This document shows, piece after piece, positions 1 to 6,543 of a DNA stretch of 9,769 bases. Location: positions 92,679 through 102,447 of the forward strand of contig DEHO01000059.1 of the NCBI GenBank assembly GCA_002351955.1, written 5' to 3'. The stretch's first letter is position 1. Every line of letters begins with the position of its first letter. Source of the DNA: Flavobacteriales bacterium UBA2798. Lineage in GTDB: Bacteria > Bacteroidota > Bacteroidia > Flavobacteriales_D > UBA2798. The notes under the pieces were generated by a model. It was not told the origin of the DNA. It searched no databases and saw nothing but the letters and a program-made list of their open reading frames with translations. The position numbers and the translations under genes were made by a program.

Positions 1-258
1 AGCAGCAGGCATCCAGGGCATGGAAGGATACAAACGTTCCGACCATTCGATACTCGGATTGAGCAGCGACCAAAAACTGGCGGCCACCATCACTCCGCCC
101 GTAAAGCCCAGCATGGCATCGAGTACACCACGGTGCATGGTCTTGAAGAAAAACACCAGCGAAGCACCCAGCGCAGTGAGAAACCAGGTGAACGTTGTTG
201 CAATGAGCGCAGCCCAAACCGGACCAATTTCTATCAGATAATTTTTAATGGCATCCAT
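1..258 (-). CDS. ZIP-family divalent metal transporter, N-terminal part (cut by window edge)
   Basis: Only the first 86 codons are present; the gene continues past position 1. The ATG at 258-256 follows the regulator's TAG stop by 3 nt, so both genes should share one mRNA. The visible protein has a first hydrophobic segment at about residues 13-37, including TWFLTALGASLVFFFK. A second segment follows with LDAMLGFTGGVMVAASFWSLL at about 47-66. This second stretch, with a helix break at the glycines and ending in a small-residue-rich ASFWSL segment, is typical of bacterial ZIP (ZupT/GufA-like) transporters. These are inner-membrane importers of Zn, Mn or Fe. The metal-binding His/Glu helices IV and V lie outside the window, so metal preference cannot be judged. 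Pairing with a DtxR/MntR-type regulator supports metal-repressed uptake. Family assignment is from motif recognition, not a search. Confidence 0.85.
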   Translation of the reverse strand, partial: MDAIKNYLIEIGPVWAALIATTFTWFLTALGASLVFFFKTMHRGVLDAMLGFTGGVMVAASFWSLLNPSIEWSERLYPSMPWMPAA

Positions 259-261
259 ACG

Positions 262-927
262 CTATTTGTGTTTTACCAAAATGTTTCGTGTAACAAGATT
301 CGACAATGTGATCTTGCGTTTATCCTTTAACTCGATCACCATCGAACGATCGAAGCTGAAAATTTCACAGATGCGCAAACCTACGCCGAGTGTCAATCCC
401 TGCTGCTGCAAAAACACAAGAAAGGAAGAACTGGTATCATTCACACCGGTGATCAATAATTTATCGCCTTCAACAGCATTGTTCAATTCGAACGACTCCT
501 CCCGTTTTGCGAATTTTCCGTTCTTATCAGGAATAGGATCGCCGTGCGGATCGAATTCGGGGTAATCGAGAAATTCATCCAGACTATCGATCAGTTTCGT
601 ACTCTGAATATGTTCCAACTGTTCCGCCACTTCATGCACTTCATCCCAACCAAATTGCAGCTTCTCCACTAAAAACACTTCCCACAAACGGTGCTTGCGA
701 ATGGTACTAAGCGCAATCTTTTTCCCTTCGCGGGTTAAGGCAACACCCTGGTACTTTTCGTAGTTGACCAGCTTTTTGTCCGACAACTTCCTGAGCATAT
801 CGGTAACCGAAGAAGCCTTGGTCTGCAACCGCTCGGCAATGCTGTTGGTGCTCACGCCTTCCGACTTTCCTTCGCTCAGATAATAAATGGCTTTCAGGTA
901 GTTCTCTTCCGTGTAGGTCAGTTTCAT
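262..927 (-). CDS. DtxR/MntR-family metal-dependent transcriptional repressor
   Basis: This is a 221-residue cytoplasmic repressor. An N-terminal winged helix occupies about residues 1-65, with EENYLKAIYYLSEG then a recognition region around TKASSVTDMLRKL. The dimerisation and metal-binding domain spans about 66-135. An SH3/FeoA-like C-terminal domain starts near 152 (GDKLLITGV). Metal-ligand positions match DtxR numbering: H79, E83, H98, E102, E105 and H106 are all present. Position 102, a Cys in DtxR, is Glu, as in Mn-type MntR proteins. Near position 10, where DtxR has Met and MntR has Asp, there is Asn9, so the metal set is not a textbook match. I chose the ATG at 927. The same frame stays open to 1020, but that extension crosses the palindromic operator and the divergent gene's start, and lacks family sequence. 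It sits back to back with the receptor gene and probably autoregulates through 967-982. Confidence 0.93.
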   Translation of the reverse strand: MKLTYTEENYLKAIYYLSEGKSEGVSTNSIAERLQTKASSVTDMLRKLSDKKLVNYEKYQGVALTREGKKIALSTIRKHRLWEVFLVEKLQFGWDEVHEVAEQLEHIQSTKLIDSLDEFLDYPEFDPHGDPIPDKNGKFAKREESFELNNAVEGDKLLITGVNDTSSSFLVFLQQQGLTLGVGLRICEIFSFDRSMVIELKDKRKITLSNLVTRNILVKHK

Positions 928-931
928 GGTC

Positions 932-963
932 CAAAAATAGAAAATAATGATAATCCAAACAAA
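932..963 (-). promoter_or_regulatory. Bacteroidota-type promoter of the regulator-ZIP operon
   Basis: On the minus strand TTTG (963-960) is followed by a 20-nt spacer and then TATTTTTG (939-932), an exact TAnnTTTG -7 match. The spacing agrees with the TTTG / TAnnTTTG promoter described for Bacteroides and Flavobacterium. The -7 element ends 4 nt before the ATG at 927. The expected start of transcription therefore falls at or next to the start codon. Confidence 0.6.
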
Positions 964-966
964 TTT

Positions 967-982
967 TTTAGACTCGTCTAAA
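967..982. promoter_or_regulatory. Palindromic operator, probable DtxR/MntR binding site
   Basis: TTTAGACTCGTCTAAA is a perfect inverted repeat with 7-bp arms and a 2-bp spacer. It is the only strong palindrome in the divergent intergenic region. Size, symmetry and flanking AT-rich DNA fit the operators of DtxR-family dimers, and the adjacent gene encodes such a regulator. It overlaps the predicted -33 position of the plus-strand promoter and lies 3 bp upstream of the predicted -33 of the minus-strand promoter. One bound dimer could therefore affect both. An extra half-site, TTTAGA, lies at 989-994 and overlaps the plus-strand -7 element. Binding itself is inferred. Confidence 0.75.
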
Positions 983-998
983 TTTTTCTTTAGATTTG
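967..998 (+). promoter_or_regulatory. Bacteroidota-type promoter of the TonB receptor-thioredoxin operon
   Basis: TAGATTTG at 991-998 matches TAnnTTTG exactly and ends 4 nt before the ATG at 1003. Twenty nt upstream lies TTTA (967-970), a 3-of-4 match to the -33 TTTG. That element is also the left end of the palindrome, so a bound repressor would block it. This supports metal-dependent repression of the receptor. Confidence 0.55.
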
Positions 999-1002
999 CA
1001 GC

Positions 1003-3294
1003 ATGATCTTCCCAAAACATATAGTCCCGGGACTGAAAACGTGTGTATTAGCCTTTTTGGGATTGGTGGTTTCGTCCATCTCAGGAAGTTCAACACTAAA
1101 AGCGCAGGATTATTTCAGGGCAAAGGTGTTGGATGCCGAATCCTTATTGCCTGTACCCGGAGTGCATGTAATGGAATCGCCGCAGGGTTTGCGGGCGGTA
1201 AGTGATGCCTTTGGTGTTTTTCAGTTTGAAGGAATACAAACAGGAAAACATAAACTTGAATTCAGCGCTATCGGATTTGAAAAAAAAGTGATCAGCATTC
1301 AGCTTCCATTTAGTGATACTTTAATCATTCCTTTAAGGAGTACGGAAACACTATTGGATGAAGTGGTAGTATCGGGCACCATGAAAGAAGTACGATTGAT
1401 GGAATCTCCTATTCCCGTTACTGTCATTTCTCCTTCTTTCCTGCGAAAAAATCCTGCGCCTTCCCTTTTTGAATCTCTGCAAACAGTTAACGGTGTTCGT
1501 CCGCAAATCAATTGTTCGGTTTGCAATACCGGCGACATTCATATCAACGGAATGGAAGGTCCGTACACGATGGTGCTCATCGACGGAATGCCGATTGTAA
1601 GTGGACTCGCAAGTGTGTACGGTTTGTACGGAATTCCAACCGCGTTGGTTGAACGTATTGAAATTGTAAAAGGACCTGCGTCTTCGCTCTATGGATCGGA
1701 AGCTGTAGGTGGATTGATCAATGTCATTACCCGCTCATCGCTCAAGGCGCCTCGACTCAGTGTGGATGTGATGGGAACGAACTGGCAGGAAATGAATATT
1801 GATGCAGGACTCAAACTAAAAGCAGGAAAACATTTTTCATTGCTGGGGGTCAACTATTTCAATTATGGAAATCCAATCGATAACAACGGAGATGGATTTA
1901 CGGATCTCACATTGCAGAACCGCATTTCCGTTTTCAACAAATGGGATTTCATGCGCAAGGAAAATCGTCAGGCCAACCTCGCGGCTCGTTATGTGTACGA
2001 AGATCGATGGGGCGGACAAAGTAACTGGACACCTTATTTCAGAGGAGGCGACAGTATTTATGCGGAATCCATTTACACTTCGCGTTTCGAGTTGATCGGT
2101 AATTATCAGTTAGCACTGAAAAAAGAAAAGATGTTTGTCAATTTTTCATTGAGCGATCATCAGCAGAATTCAGTTTACGGTACTACCGTTTTCAATGCGC
2201 GGCAACGAATTGGATTTGTTCAGCAACGCTGGGAAAAGAAAATCGGAAAACACGAATTACTATCTGGAGCAGCATTGCGGTACACGTATTACGACGACAA
2301 TACGGTAGCAACTCAAAGTAACGATTCAGTCGCGGCGCAAAACAAACCACAGATCACACCACTGCCCGGAATTTTTATTCAGGATGAATTTGCGATACAC
2401 CAAAAACATTTACTGCTCGGCGGACTCCGTTACGATCATCATTTCACGCATGGACCCATCTTTTCACCGCGGATCAGTCACAAATGGAAAATCAGCGATC
2501 AGTTGATGTTGCGCACCGGAATTGGGAACGGTTTCAGAGTGGTGAATGTGTTTACTGAAGATCATGCCGCACTGAACGGATCAAGGGAAGTCATCATTAG
2601 CGAAACCCTTCGTCCGGAACGATCATGGAATATTTACTCCAATCTGCTCAAGAAACTCTATCACCGAAAATGGTTAGCCACCATTGAATTCAGTGTGTTT
2701 GCCACGCATTTTTCCAATAAGATCATTCCCGATTACGAAAGCAACGACGATCAGATCATTTATTCGAATCTGAATGGTTATGCCCAATCGAAAGGAGCGG
2801 CCATCAATCTGGAATTCAATTACAGCGAACTGATCCGCATCAATGTGGGAGCAACCTTCAACACGATTGAACGTATAGAATCAGGACAAAAGACACGCCC
2901 TTTGCTGACCGAACGATTTTCAGGGATTTTTGCCATCAGCTGGAAAAGCAGCAATGGAAAATGGTGGGCCGATTATACAGGGAACCTGATTGGTCCGATG
3001 CTGTTACCCCTGCAGGAGAACGATTTCCGGGCGCCGGAATCCCCTTGGTTCAGCATTCAGAACCTCCAGGTGAGCCGCAAAATGGGAATGGCATGGAATC
3101 TGTACCTGGGTGTAAAGAACCTGCTCAATTTCACCCCGCCGGCTTGGTCAATTATGCGCGCACACGACCCTTTTGATAAAAATGCTGATAACCCTCAGAG
3201 CAACCCCTTTGCATATCGCTTTGATACGACGTATGTTTACTCTTCCTTTCAAGGCATTCGCTTTTTCATTGGCTTGAGGTATTCGTTACCATGA
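1003..3294 (+). CDS. TonB-dependent outer-membrane receptor with carboxypeptidase-like N-terminal domain
   Basis: This 763-residue protein is a TonB-dependent transporter. An N-terminal hydrophobic signal (about 8-34, ending LKAQ) is followed by a carboxypeptidase-regulatory-like domain at about 37-113. A TonB-box-like EVVVSGT lies at 120-126. The plug domain at about 128-245 contains GPYTMVLIDGMPIVSG, VERIEIVKGPASSLYGSEA and GGLINVI. The rest is a beta-barrel ending RFFIGLRYSLP, with the usual aromatic C-terminus. The plug resembles ferrienterochelin/colicin (CirA-like) receptors. It carries a CxxC pair, C171 and C174 within INCSVCNTGD, that could bind a metal or form a disulphide. Divergence from a DtxR/MntR regulator and a ZIP transporter suggests the substrate is a metal ion or metal chelate. 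The substrate itself cannot be read. Its stop overlaps the thioredoxin start. Confidence 0.93.
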   Translation: MIFPKHIVPGLKTCVLAFLGLVVSSISGSSTLKAQDYFRAKVLDAESLLPVPGVHVMESPQGLRAVSDAFGVFQFEGIQTGKHKLEFSAIGFEKKVISIQLPFSDTLIIPLRSTETLLDEVVVSGTMKEVRLMESPIPVTVISPSFLRKNPAPSLFESLQTVNGVRPQINCSVCNTGDIHINGMEGPYTMVLIDGMPIVSGLASVYGLYGIPTALVERIEIVKGPASSLYGSEAVGGLINVITRSSLKAPRLSVDVMGTNWQEMNIDAGLKLKAGKHFSLLGVNYFNYGNPIDNNGDGFTDLTLQNRISVFNKWDFMRKENRQANLAARYVYEDRWGGQSNWTPYFRGGDSIYAESIYTSRFELIGNYQLALKKEKMFVNFSLSDHQQNSVYGTTVFNARQRIGFVQQRWEKKIGKHELLSGAALRYTYYDDNTVATQSNDSVAAQNKPQITPLPGIFIQDEFAIHQKHLLLGGLRYDHHFTHGPIFSPRISHKWKISDQLMLRTGIGNGFRVVNVFTEDHAALNGSREVIISETLRPERSWNIYSNLLKKLYHRKWLATIEFSVFATHFSNKIIPDYESNDDQIIYSNLNGYAQSKGAAINLEFNYSELIRINVGATFNTIERIESGQKTRPLLTERFSGIFAISWKSSNGKWWADYTGNLIGPMLLPLQENDFRAPESPWFSIQNLQVSRKMGMAWNLYLGVKNLLNFTPPAWSIMRAHDPFDKNADNPQSNPFAYRFDTTYVYSSFQGIRFFIGLRYSLP

Positions 3295-3803
3295 ACGCAA
3301 TCGTTACATATCGCAACCTGTTACTGCTTCTTTTTCTTGCGGCAGGCAATTGCAGCGATGTGTTGGCGCAAAAGGATACCACCAAAAAACAAAAAACTAC
3401 CATCACCTGGCTCACCTTTCAGCAACTCGAAGATTCGATGAGGGTGAATCCCAAACCCATTTTTATCGATATCTACGCGGTGTGGTGCGGTCCGTGTAAA
3501 CTCATGGATAAACGCACCTTCACAAACAAGTATGTCATCCGAGAAATGAGTCAATCGTTTTATGCGATAAAACTCGACGGTGAAACAAAAGACACCTTGC
3601 GTTTTAACGGAAAAGAATACAGCTTTAAAATTGTGCGCGACGGAAAAGGTGCGAATGCGCTTGCATTGGAAGTGGGAATGGAATCGAATACGCTCTCCTA
3701 CCCGACTATCGTTATCCTCGATAAGAATTATAAACTGGTGTATCGTTATCCGTCTTTTCTAACAGCGGAAATGCTGGAGGAGGTGTTGATTCAGTTTAGG
3801 TGA
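3291..3803 (+). CDS. Secreted thioredoxin-fold protein
   Basis: This is a 170-residue protein with an N-terminal signal sequence (about 9-26, likely cut after VLA). A thioredoxin fold follows, with active site WCGPCK (Cys66, Cys69) and the cis-proline at SYPT (Pro138). About 70 residues separate active site and cis-Pro, including a GETKDTLRFNGKEY stretch. This is typical of the Bacteroidota thioredoxin-like family in which FIDIYAVWCGPCK is followed by MDKRTFTN. It should act in the periplasm as a dithiol oxidoreductase. The ATG at 3291 overlaps the receptor's stop as ATGA, so translation is probably coupled. A possible job is to keep a thiol of the receptor, such as its C171/C174 pair, in the right redox state; that is inference. 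Cys21 is not a convincing lipobox because the preceding residue is Asn. Confidence 0.9.
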   Translation: MNAIVTYRNLLLLLFLAAGNCSDVLAQKDTTKKQKTTITWLTFQQLEDSMRVNPKPIFIDIYAVWCGPCKLMDKRTFTNKYVIREMSQSFYAIKLDGETKDTLRFNGKEYSFKIVRDGKGANALALEVGMESNTLSYPTIVILDKNYKLVYRYPSFLTAEMLEEVLIQFR

Positions 3804-3814
3804 GATTTGATTTA

Positions 3815-3863
3815 TAATTTCCAATTTTCTAATTACCAATTTCCGATTGTCTAATTTCCAATT
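3815..3863. repeat. Three short direct repeats TAATTTCCAATT
   Basis: The convergent gap 3804-3923 holds TAATTTCCAATT at 3815-3826, TAATTACCAATT at 3830-3841 and TAATTTCCAATT at 3852-3863. Start spacing is 15 and then 22 nt. A related TAATTACCAAT is found on the minus strand in the gap 6358-6543. I see no clear terminator hairpin with a T-run here, although both flanking genes end in this gap. Confidence 0.6.
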
Positions 3864-3923
3864 GGGGAGATTTGTTTACCACTTTAAATATGTTATTCTG
3901 AAGGGTGATTGAGGTGGGGGCCG

Positions 3924-4583
3924 TTATTTGTTGATCCAGATTTTTTGACTGAGCTGAATTTTACCATCGTTCTGGATTTTTCCTTGCATTGAGTGTTTGT
4001 GCACTTGTTGCGAACCCGGAATTTCGTTGTTGTTTTCATCGTATTCCACACCTTCGCTTTTGGTGAAAACGTGGAAACTAAAATCCTTTTTGAATTCTAC
4101 TGAACCGGCAGGATCGCCGTTTTCTTCGAATCCGAAATCGAGGTACTTTTTATCGATGGGGATTCCTTCGGGTGTGTAAGTTTCAAGCAGAAGTACCTTA
4201 TTGTACGCTAATCCGTTTTCGACGGTGAGTACGGCTACTGTATTTTCAGGTGAGGGAATTCGCTTGCAGGCTGCCCGTTGAGAATTGAAAAAAGTAGTAC
4301 CCCTGAATGAACTGAACAGAGTGGCGTCATTATCGGGTTTATATGAGTTGAGGCTATCGGGATTGAGGATAACAAGCGGGATAGTTGCGCCGGGGAAAAG
4401 AGACAGGTATTCATCGAATGCTGTTAGTACCTGTGCCTCTTTTTCTTCGATAATGGTGTCTGCAGCTGCTTGCGTGGAATCGCTCCCGATACTTGATTCG
4501 GTTGTAGGGGCGTTCCGGCAGGAGAGCATTAAGATGAGGGAGAAAATGAACAGGAAGGATGAAAGGTTAAGGAAGTGCTTCAT
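3924..4583 (-). CDS. Lipoprotein of unknown function
   Basis: This is a 219-residue protein with a lipoprotein signal. The hydrophobic stretch at about 8-20 leads to LMLSC, making Cys22 the likely lipidated residue. A low-complexity Ser/Thr/Ala/Glu linker (about 25-50) follows. A mostly polar domain covers 52-219, with many beta-prone stretches such as TVAVLTVENG, KVLLLETYTP, FSFHVFTK and KIQLSQKIWINK. I do not recognise the family. It is probably tethered to the cell envelope. The ATG at 4583 gives a normal signal peptide. It is the last gene of the minus-strand series, starting 95 nt beyond the stop of the small membrane protein, and could be transcribed with it or alone. Confidence 0.8.
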   Translation of the reverse strand: MKHFLNLSSFLFIFSLILMLSCRNAPTTESSIGSDSTQAAADTIIEEKEAQVLTAFDEYLSLFPGATIPLVILNPDSLNSYKPDNDATLFSSFRGTTFFNSQRAACKRIPSPENTVAVLTVENGLAYNKVLLLETYTPEGIPIDKKYLDFGFEENGDPAGSVEFKKDFSFHVFTKSEGVEYDENNNEIPGSQQVHKHSMQGKIQNDGKIQLSQKIWINK

Positions 4584-4678
4584 AAAAAAATATCTATGCG
4601 GATTACTAAATTTGAATCGATGACTCTATTTGCAAACTGAATTATTTATTTCCGTTATACTTTGGAATTTATCTTAAT

Positions 4679-5053
4679 TTATTGCTTTTTCTTATTGGGA
4701 ATCAAACAGGCAATTACGCTGGCACTGCTTAGCAGGAAGCCGGGTAAAGTGCAATCGTAAAACCATTGCATTGCGTTGTATTCTTCATAATGAAGGGAAT
4801 TGTACACAAAGAAAAAGATGAGCAAAACCGCTGTATACGAAACACCGGCACGAAGAACTAATGCTCGAAAGGATTGTGTCTGCTTGAAAAAAAGATACAA
4901 GGTTGAAGTTCCAAAGACAGTCCATACCGCAATCAATGGGAGGTGATAACATAAAAATTCTGTGCACTGCAAAAAGGATGATGCGTAGCCAAACATCAAC
5001 AGATTTAGCAGTAGGTAGAGAATGAAAAGGATGTAGTTTTTTTTAGTTTTCAA
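4679..5053 (-). CDS. Small four-helix membrane protein, TTG start
   Basis: This is a 124-residue protein with four hydrophobic segments at about 7-28, 34-56, 65-87 and 98-118. Charged ends are KTKK at the N-terminus and PNKKKQ at the C-terminus. It resembles no family I know. The start is TTG at 5053-5051. There is no ATG before residue 20, and starting there would delete the first helix, while the TTG gives a typical Lys-rich N-terminus. The TTG overlaps the TGA stop of the preceding short frame as TTGA, a layout typical of translational coupling. The partner frame is a diverged copy of the one at the right edge, which is also followed by a small membrane protein. An immunity-type or partner role is possible but unproven. 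Confidence 0.72.
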   Translation of the reverse strand: MKTKKNYILFILYLLLNLLMFGYASSFLQCTEFLCYHLPLIAVWTVFGTSTLYLFFKQTQSFRALVLRAGVSYTAVLLIFFFVYNSLHYEEYNAMQWFYDCTLPGFLLSSASVIACLIPNKKKQ

Positions 5054-5200
5054 TGCCGGTTGTCACAATTAATTTCGACGTATTTATTAGGGTAATGTAC
5101 AAAAATTAAGGTAAGCCAAGCAAAGGAGATCCAGGAAAAATCCAAAAACACTTCGGATTGGTCTTTGATCAGTTTGCCACCCCATTGTTCATTTAGGTCG
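5051..5200. repeat. Diverged repeat, copy 1 (partner at 9571-9720)
   Basis: This block aligns without gaps to 9571-9720 with 27 mismatches in 150 nt by hand count. The first 30 nt from the stop codon differ at one base. Similarity ends abruptly below 5050, just at the TGA. The copies are in the same orientation about 4.5 kb apart. Confidence 0.9.
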
Positions 5201-5218
5201 GATAATTGGGATAATTGG
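5201..5218. repeat. 9-bp tandem repeat GATAATTGG x2
   Basis: GATAATTGG occurs twice in a row, and the next two bases (GA) begin a third unit. The length keeps the minus-strand frame and encodes Leu-Ser-Gln repeats. The right-edge copy has only a single related TAATTGG here, so this looks like a local duplication in copy 1. Confidence 0.7.
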
Positions 5219-5373
5219 GACAACTACTGAATAAAATAACAATAAAGAGGAAAACCTTCAAATGCATTTCGATAAGATCAAATTTAACTACTCTCTTCTA
5301 TAAAAAGCTGTTAAGGCTTACTTTTTGAGCAAAAGCAAGATTTCAGTTCAATCAAAGAATCCTTTTTCTGAAC

Positions 5374-6357
5374 TCACTTCCCTTTCTTTCGAATATGTTC
5401 AAATCCGCATTTGTAAATGTTCCCAAATCCATTTTCAATAGCATTTGATATTTTTTCCAAGTCTGAAATTTTGTTGATCATTCCTACCTTTTCTGATATC
5501 CTTTCGCTGGTAAAATATAAATTCCGTTGGTCTGCATCTACAAAAGGACAAAAATCCAGGTAGGGTGAATTTACCCCTGATCCCATATTCCTGGCTGGTG
5601 CCCAATTACCTATTGAATCTTTTTCACTGATATACAAATCACCTCCACCTAAATCATCACTTCGACCATATGAACTAAAAATAATATAGTCTTCATCAGG
5701 ACTAATAAAAGCATTAAACTCATAATAAACAGAATTGATTGATGCAGACAAGGGCTCAGGGTAATTGAATTTTCCATTTACGAATTCTGCCTTGAAAATA
5801 TCCTCCCGTCCAATGCCATTCGGTCGGGTTGCTGTAAAAAACAATGTCCCCTTTCTGCTTAGAGAGGGGTAGAATTCGTCACCTGTTGTATTGATTATCG
5901 AATCCAGCGCAATTGGTTCAGACCATTTATTATTCTTGCGATCACTATACCAGATATTGTAATCGCTTCTGGTACTATCGCCGTAAATGGGTCTGTTCGA
6001 AGAAAAATATAAACGATTCCCATTATTGGCAAAAAAGGGCTCAATATCCTGCCAGGTTCCTGAAATAGTAAGGATTTCAGGGGATGTCCAGGTATCCCCT
6101 TGCTTTTTCGTTCCAACAAGACATCTGTACTTTTGCTTATAATCCCCTCTGGTGAAAATGATTTCGTCGTAGGTTGAATGAATTGCAATGTCTCTTTCGA
6201 ATAAGGGCGTTGAAATAAGATTTTCAGCCATCAAAAGCGGATTGTCGGGTGCTGTATTCAAATCAATGCTAATTATCTGCGAATTGTCTTCATCAGATCG
6301 ACAAGCAACAAAAAACACCACAACGAAGAAAATAAATGATCTATACTTAAAATACAT
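5374..6357 (-). CDS. PD40 beta-propeller lipoprotein (TolB/WD40-like)
   Basis: This is a 327-residue envelope protein. A hydrophobic signal (about 7-18) ends at FVAC, so Cys19 should be lipidated. Five blades of PD40 type follow, recognisable by a polar turn, a YFSSNR-like strand and an Asp-containing segment. They lie near 53-70 (ERDIAIHST, IIFTRG), 104-138 (DIEPFF, LYFSSNRP, YNIWYSD), 160-188 (EFYPSL, LFFTATRP, REDIF), 212-245 (YEFNAF, IIFSSYG, GGGDLYIS) and 268-286 (DFCPFV, LYFTSER). Such propellers bind proteins or glycans in the periplasm or at the outer membrane. No catalytic site is visible. The ATG at 6357 gives a good lipoprotein signal. No OmpA domain follows, unlike in many larger Bacteroidota PD40 proteins. 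Long gaps on both sides suggest its own transcript. Confidence 0.88.
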   Translation of the reverse strand: MYFKYRSFIFFVVVFFVACRSDEDNSQIISIDLNTAPDNPLLMAENLISTPLFERDIAIHSTYDEIIFTRGDYKQKYRCLVGTKKQGDTWTSPEILTISGTWQDIEPFFANNGNRLYFSSNRPIYGDSTRSDYNIWYSDRKNNKWSEPIALDSIINTTGDEFYPSLSRKGTLFFTATRPNGIGREDIFKAEFVNGKFNYPEPLSASINSVYYEFNAFISPDEDYIIFSSYGRSDDLGGGDLYISEKDSIGNWAPARNMGSGVNSPYLDFCPFVDADQRNLYFTSERISEKVGMINKISDLEKISNAIENGFGNIYKCGFEHIRKKGK

Positions 6358-6543
6358 AGGAAAAAATAAGCGGTAAAAATTTGTACAATGGTCTTTCCGG
6401 AATAAAAATATAAAATCTCAAAAGAGCAAGAAGACAATTAGGACTATTGGTAATTACAAGTGACAATACATCATATACACCTGCTAAATGGTGCTTTGCT
6501 GCCCTCTTCAAAGTAAGCAGGACACGATCAGAATTTCAGTAAA
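6358..6543. other. Intergenic gap with a nested inverted repeat
   Basis: No gene is visible in these 186 nt. A nested inverted repeat lies just past the hydrolase stop. CCTGCT (6480-6485) pairs with AGCAGG (6516-6521), and inside it CTTTG (6494-6498) pairs with CAAAG (6509-6513). On the minus strand it follows the hydrolase gene, where a terminator would sit, but no T-run follows. The gap also has TAATTACCAAT on the minus strand (around 6445-6455), like the repeats at 3815-3863. Confidence 0.4.

Larger units (their letters stand above)
5050..5223 (-). pseudogene. Short frame ending NRH: remnant or small gene, diverged copy of the right-edge gene
   Basis: After an in-frame TAG at 5226-5224, a TTG opens a 57-codon frame to the TGA at 5052-5050. 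Its last 48 codons match the frame ending at 9570 without gaps, with 33 of 48 residues identical and the last 13 residues (PNKYVEINCDNRH) all the same. It has a hydrophobic middle (about 25-43) and starts with a repeated Leu-Ser-Gln unit encoded by a 9-bp tandem repeat (5201-5218). The right-edge copy stays open further upstream, so this one is most likely a truncated 3' remnant. A genuine 57-residue gene starting at TTG is possible. No function recognised. Its stop overlaps the start of the four-helix protein. Confidence 0.55.

Noticed and set aside
928..1020. N-terminal extension of the regulator frame by 31 residues
   Set aside because: It runs through the palindrome, both promoters and the divergent gene's start codon. 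The added residues look like AT-rich non-coding DNA, and the family starts at the MKLTYTEENY residues.
5341..5375. AGTTCA / TGAACT inverted repeat after the PD40 gene as a terminator
   Set aside because: The 6-bp stem has a 17-nt loop, overlaps the stop codon and has no T-run in the direction of transcription.
6361..6368. TATTTTTT on the minus strand, 3 nt before the ATG of the PD40 lipoprotein
   Set aside because: It differs from TAnnTTTG at the last, well-conserved G and lies in a homopolymer-rich stretch. No TTTG lies at the right -33 distance.
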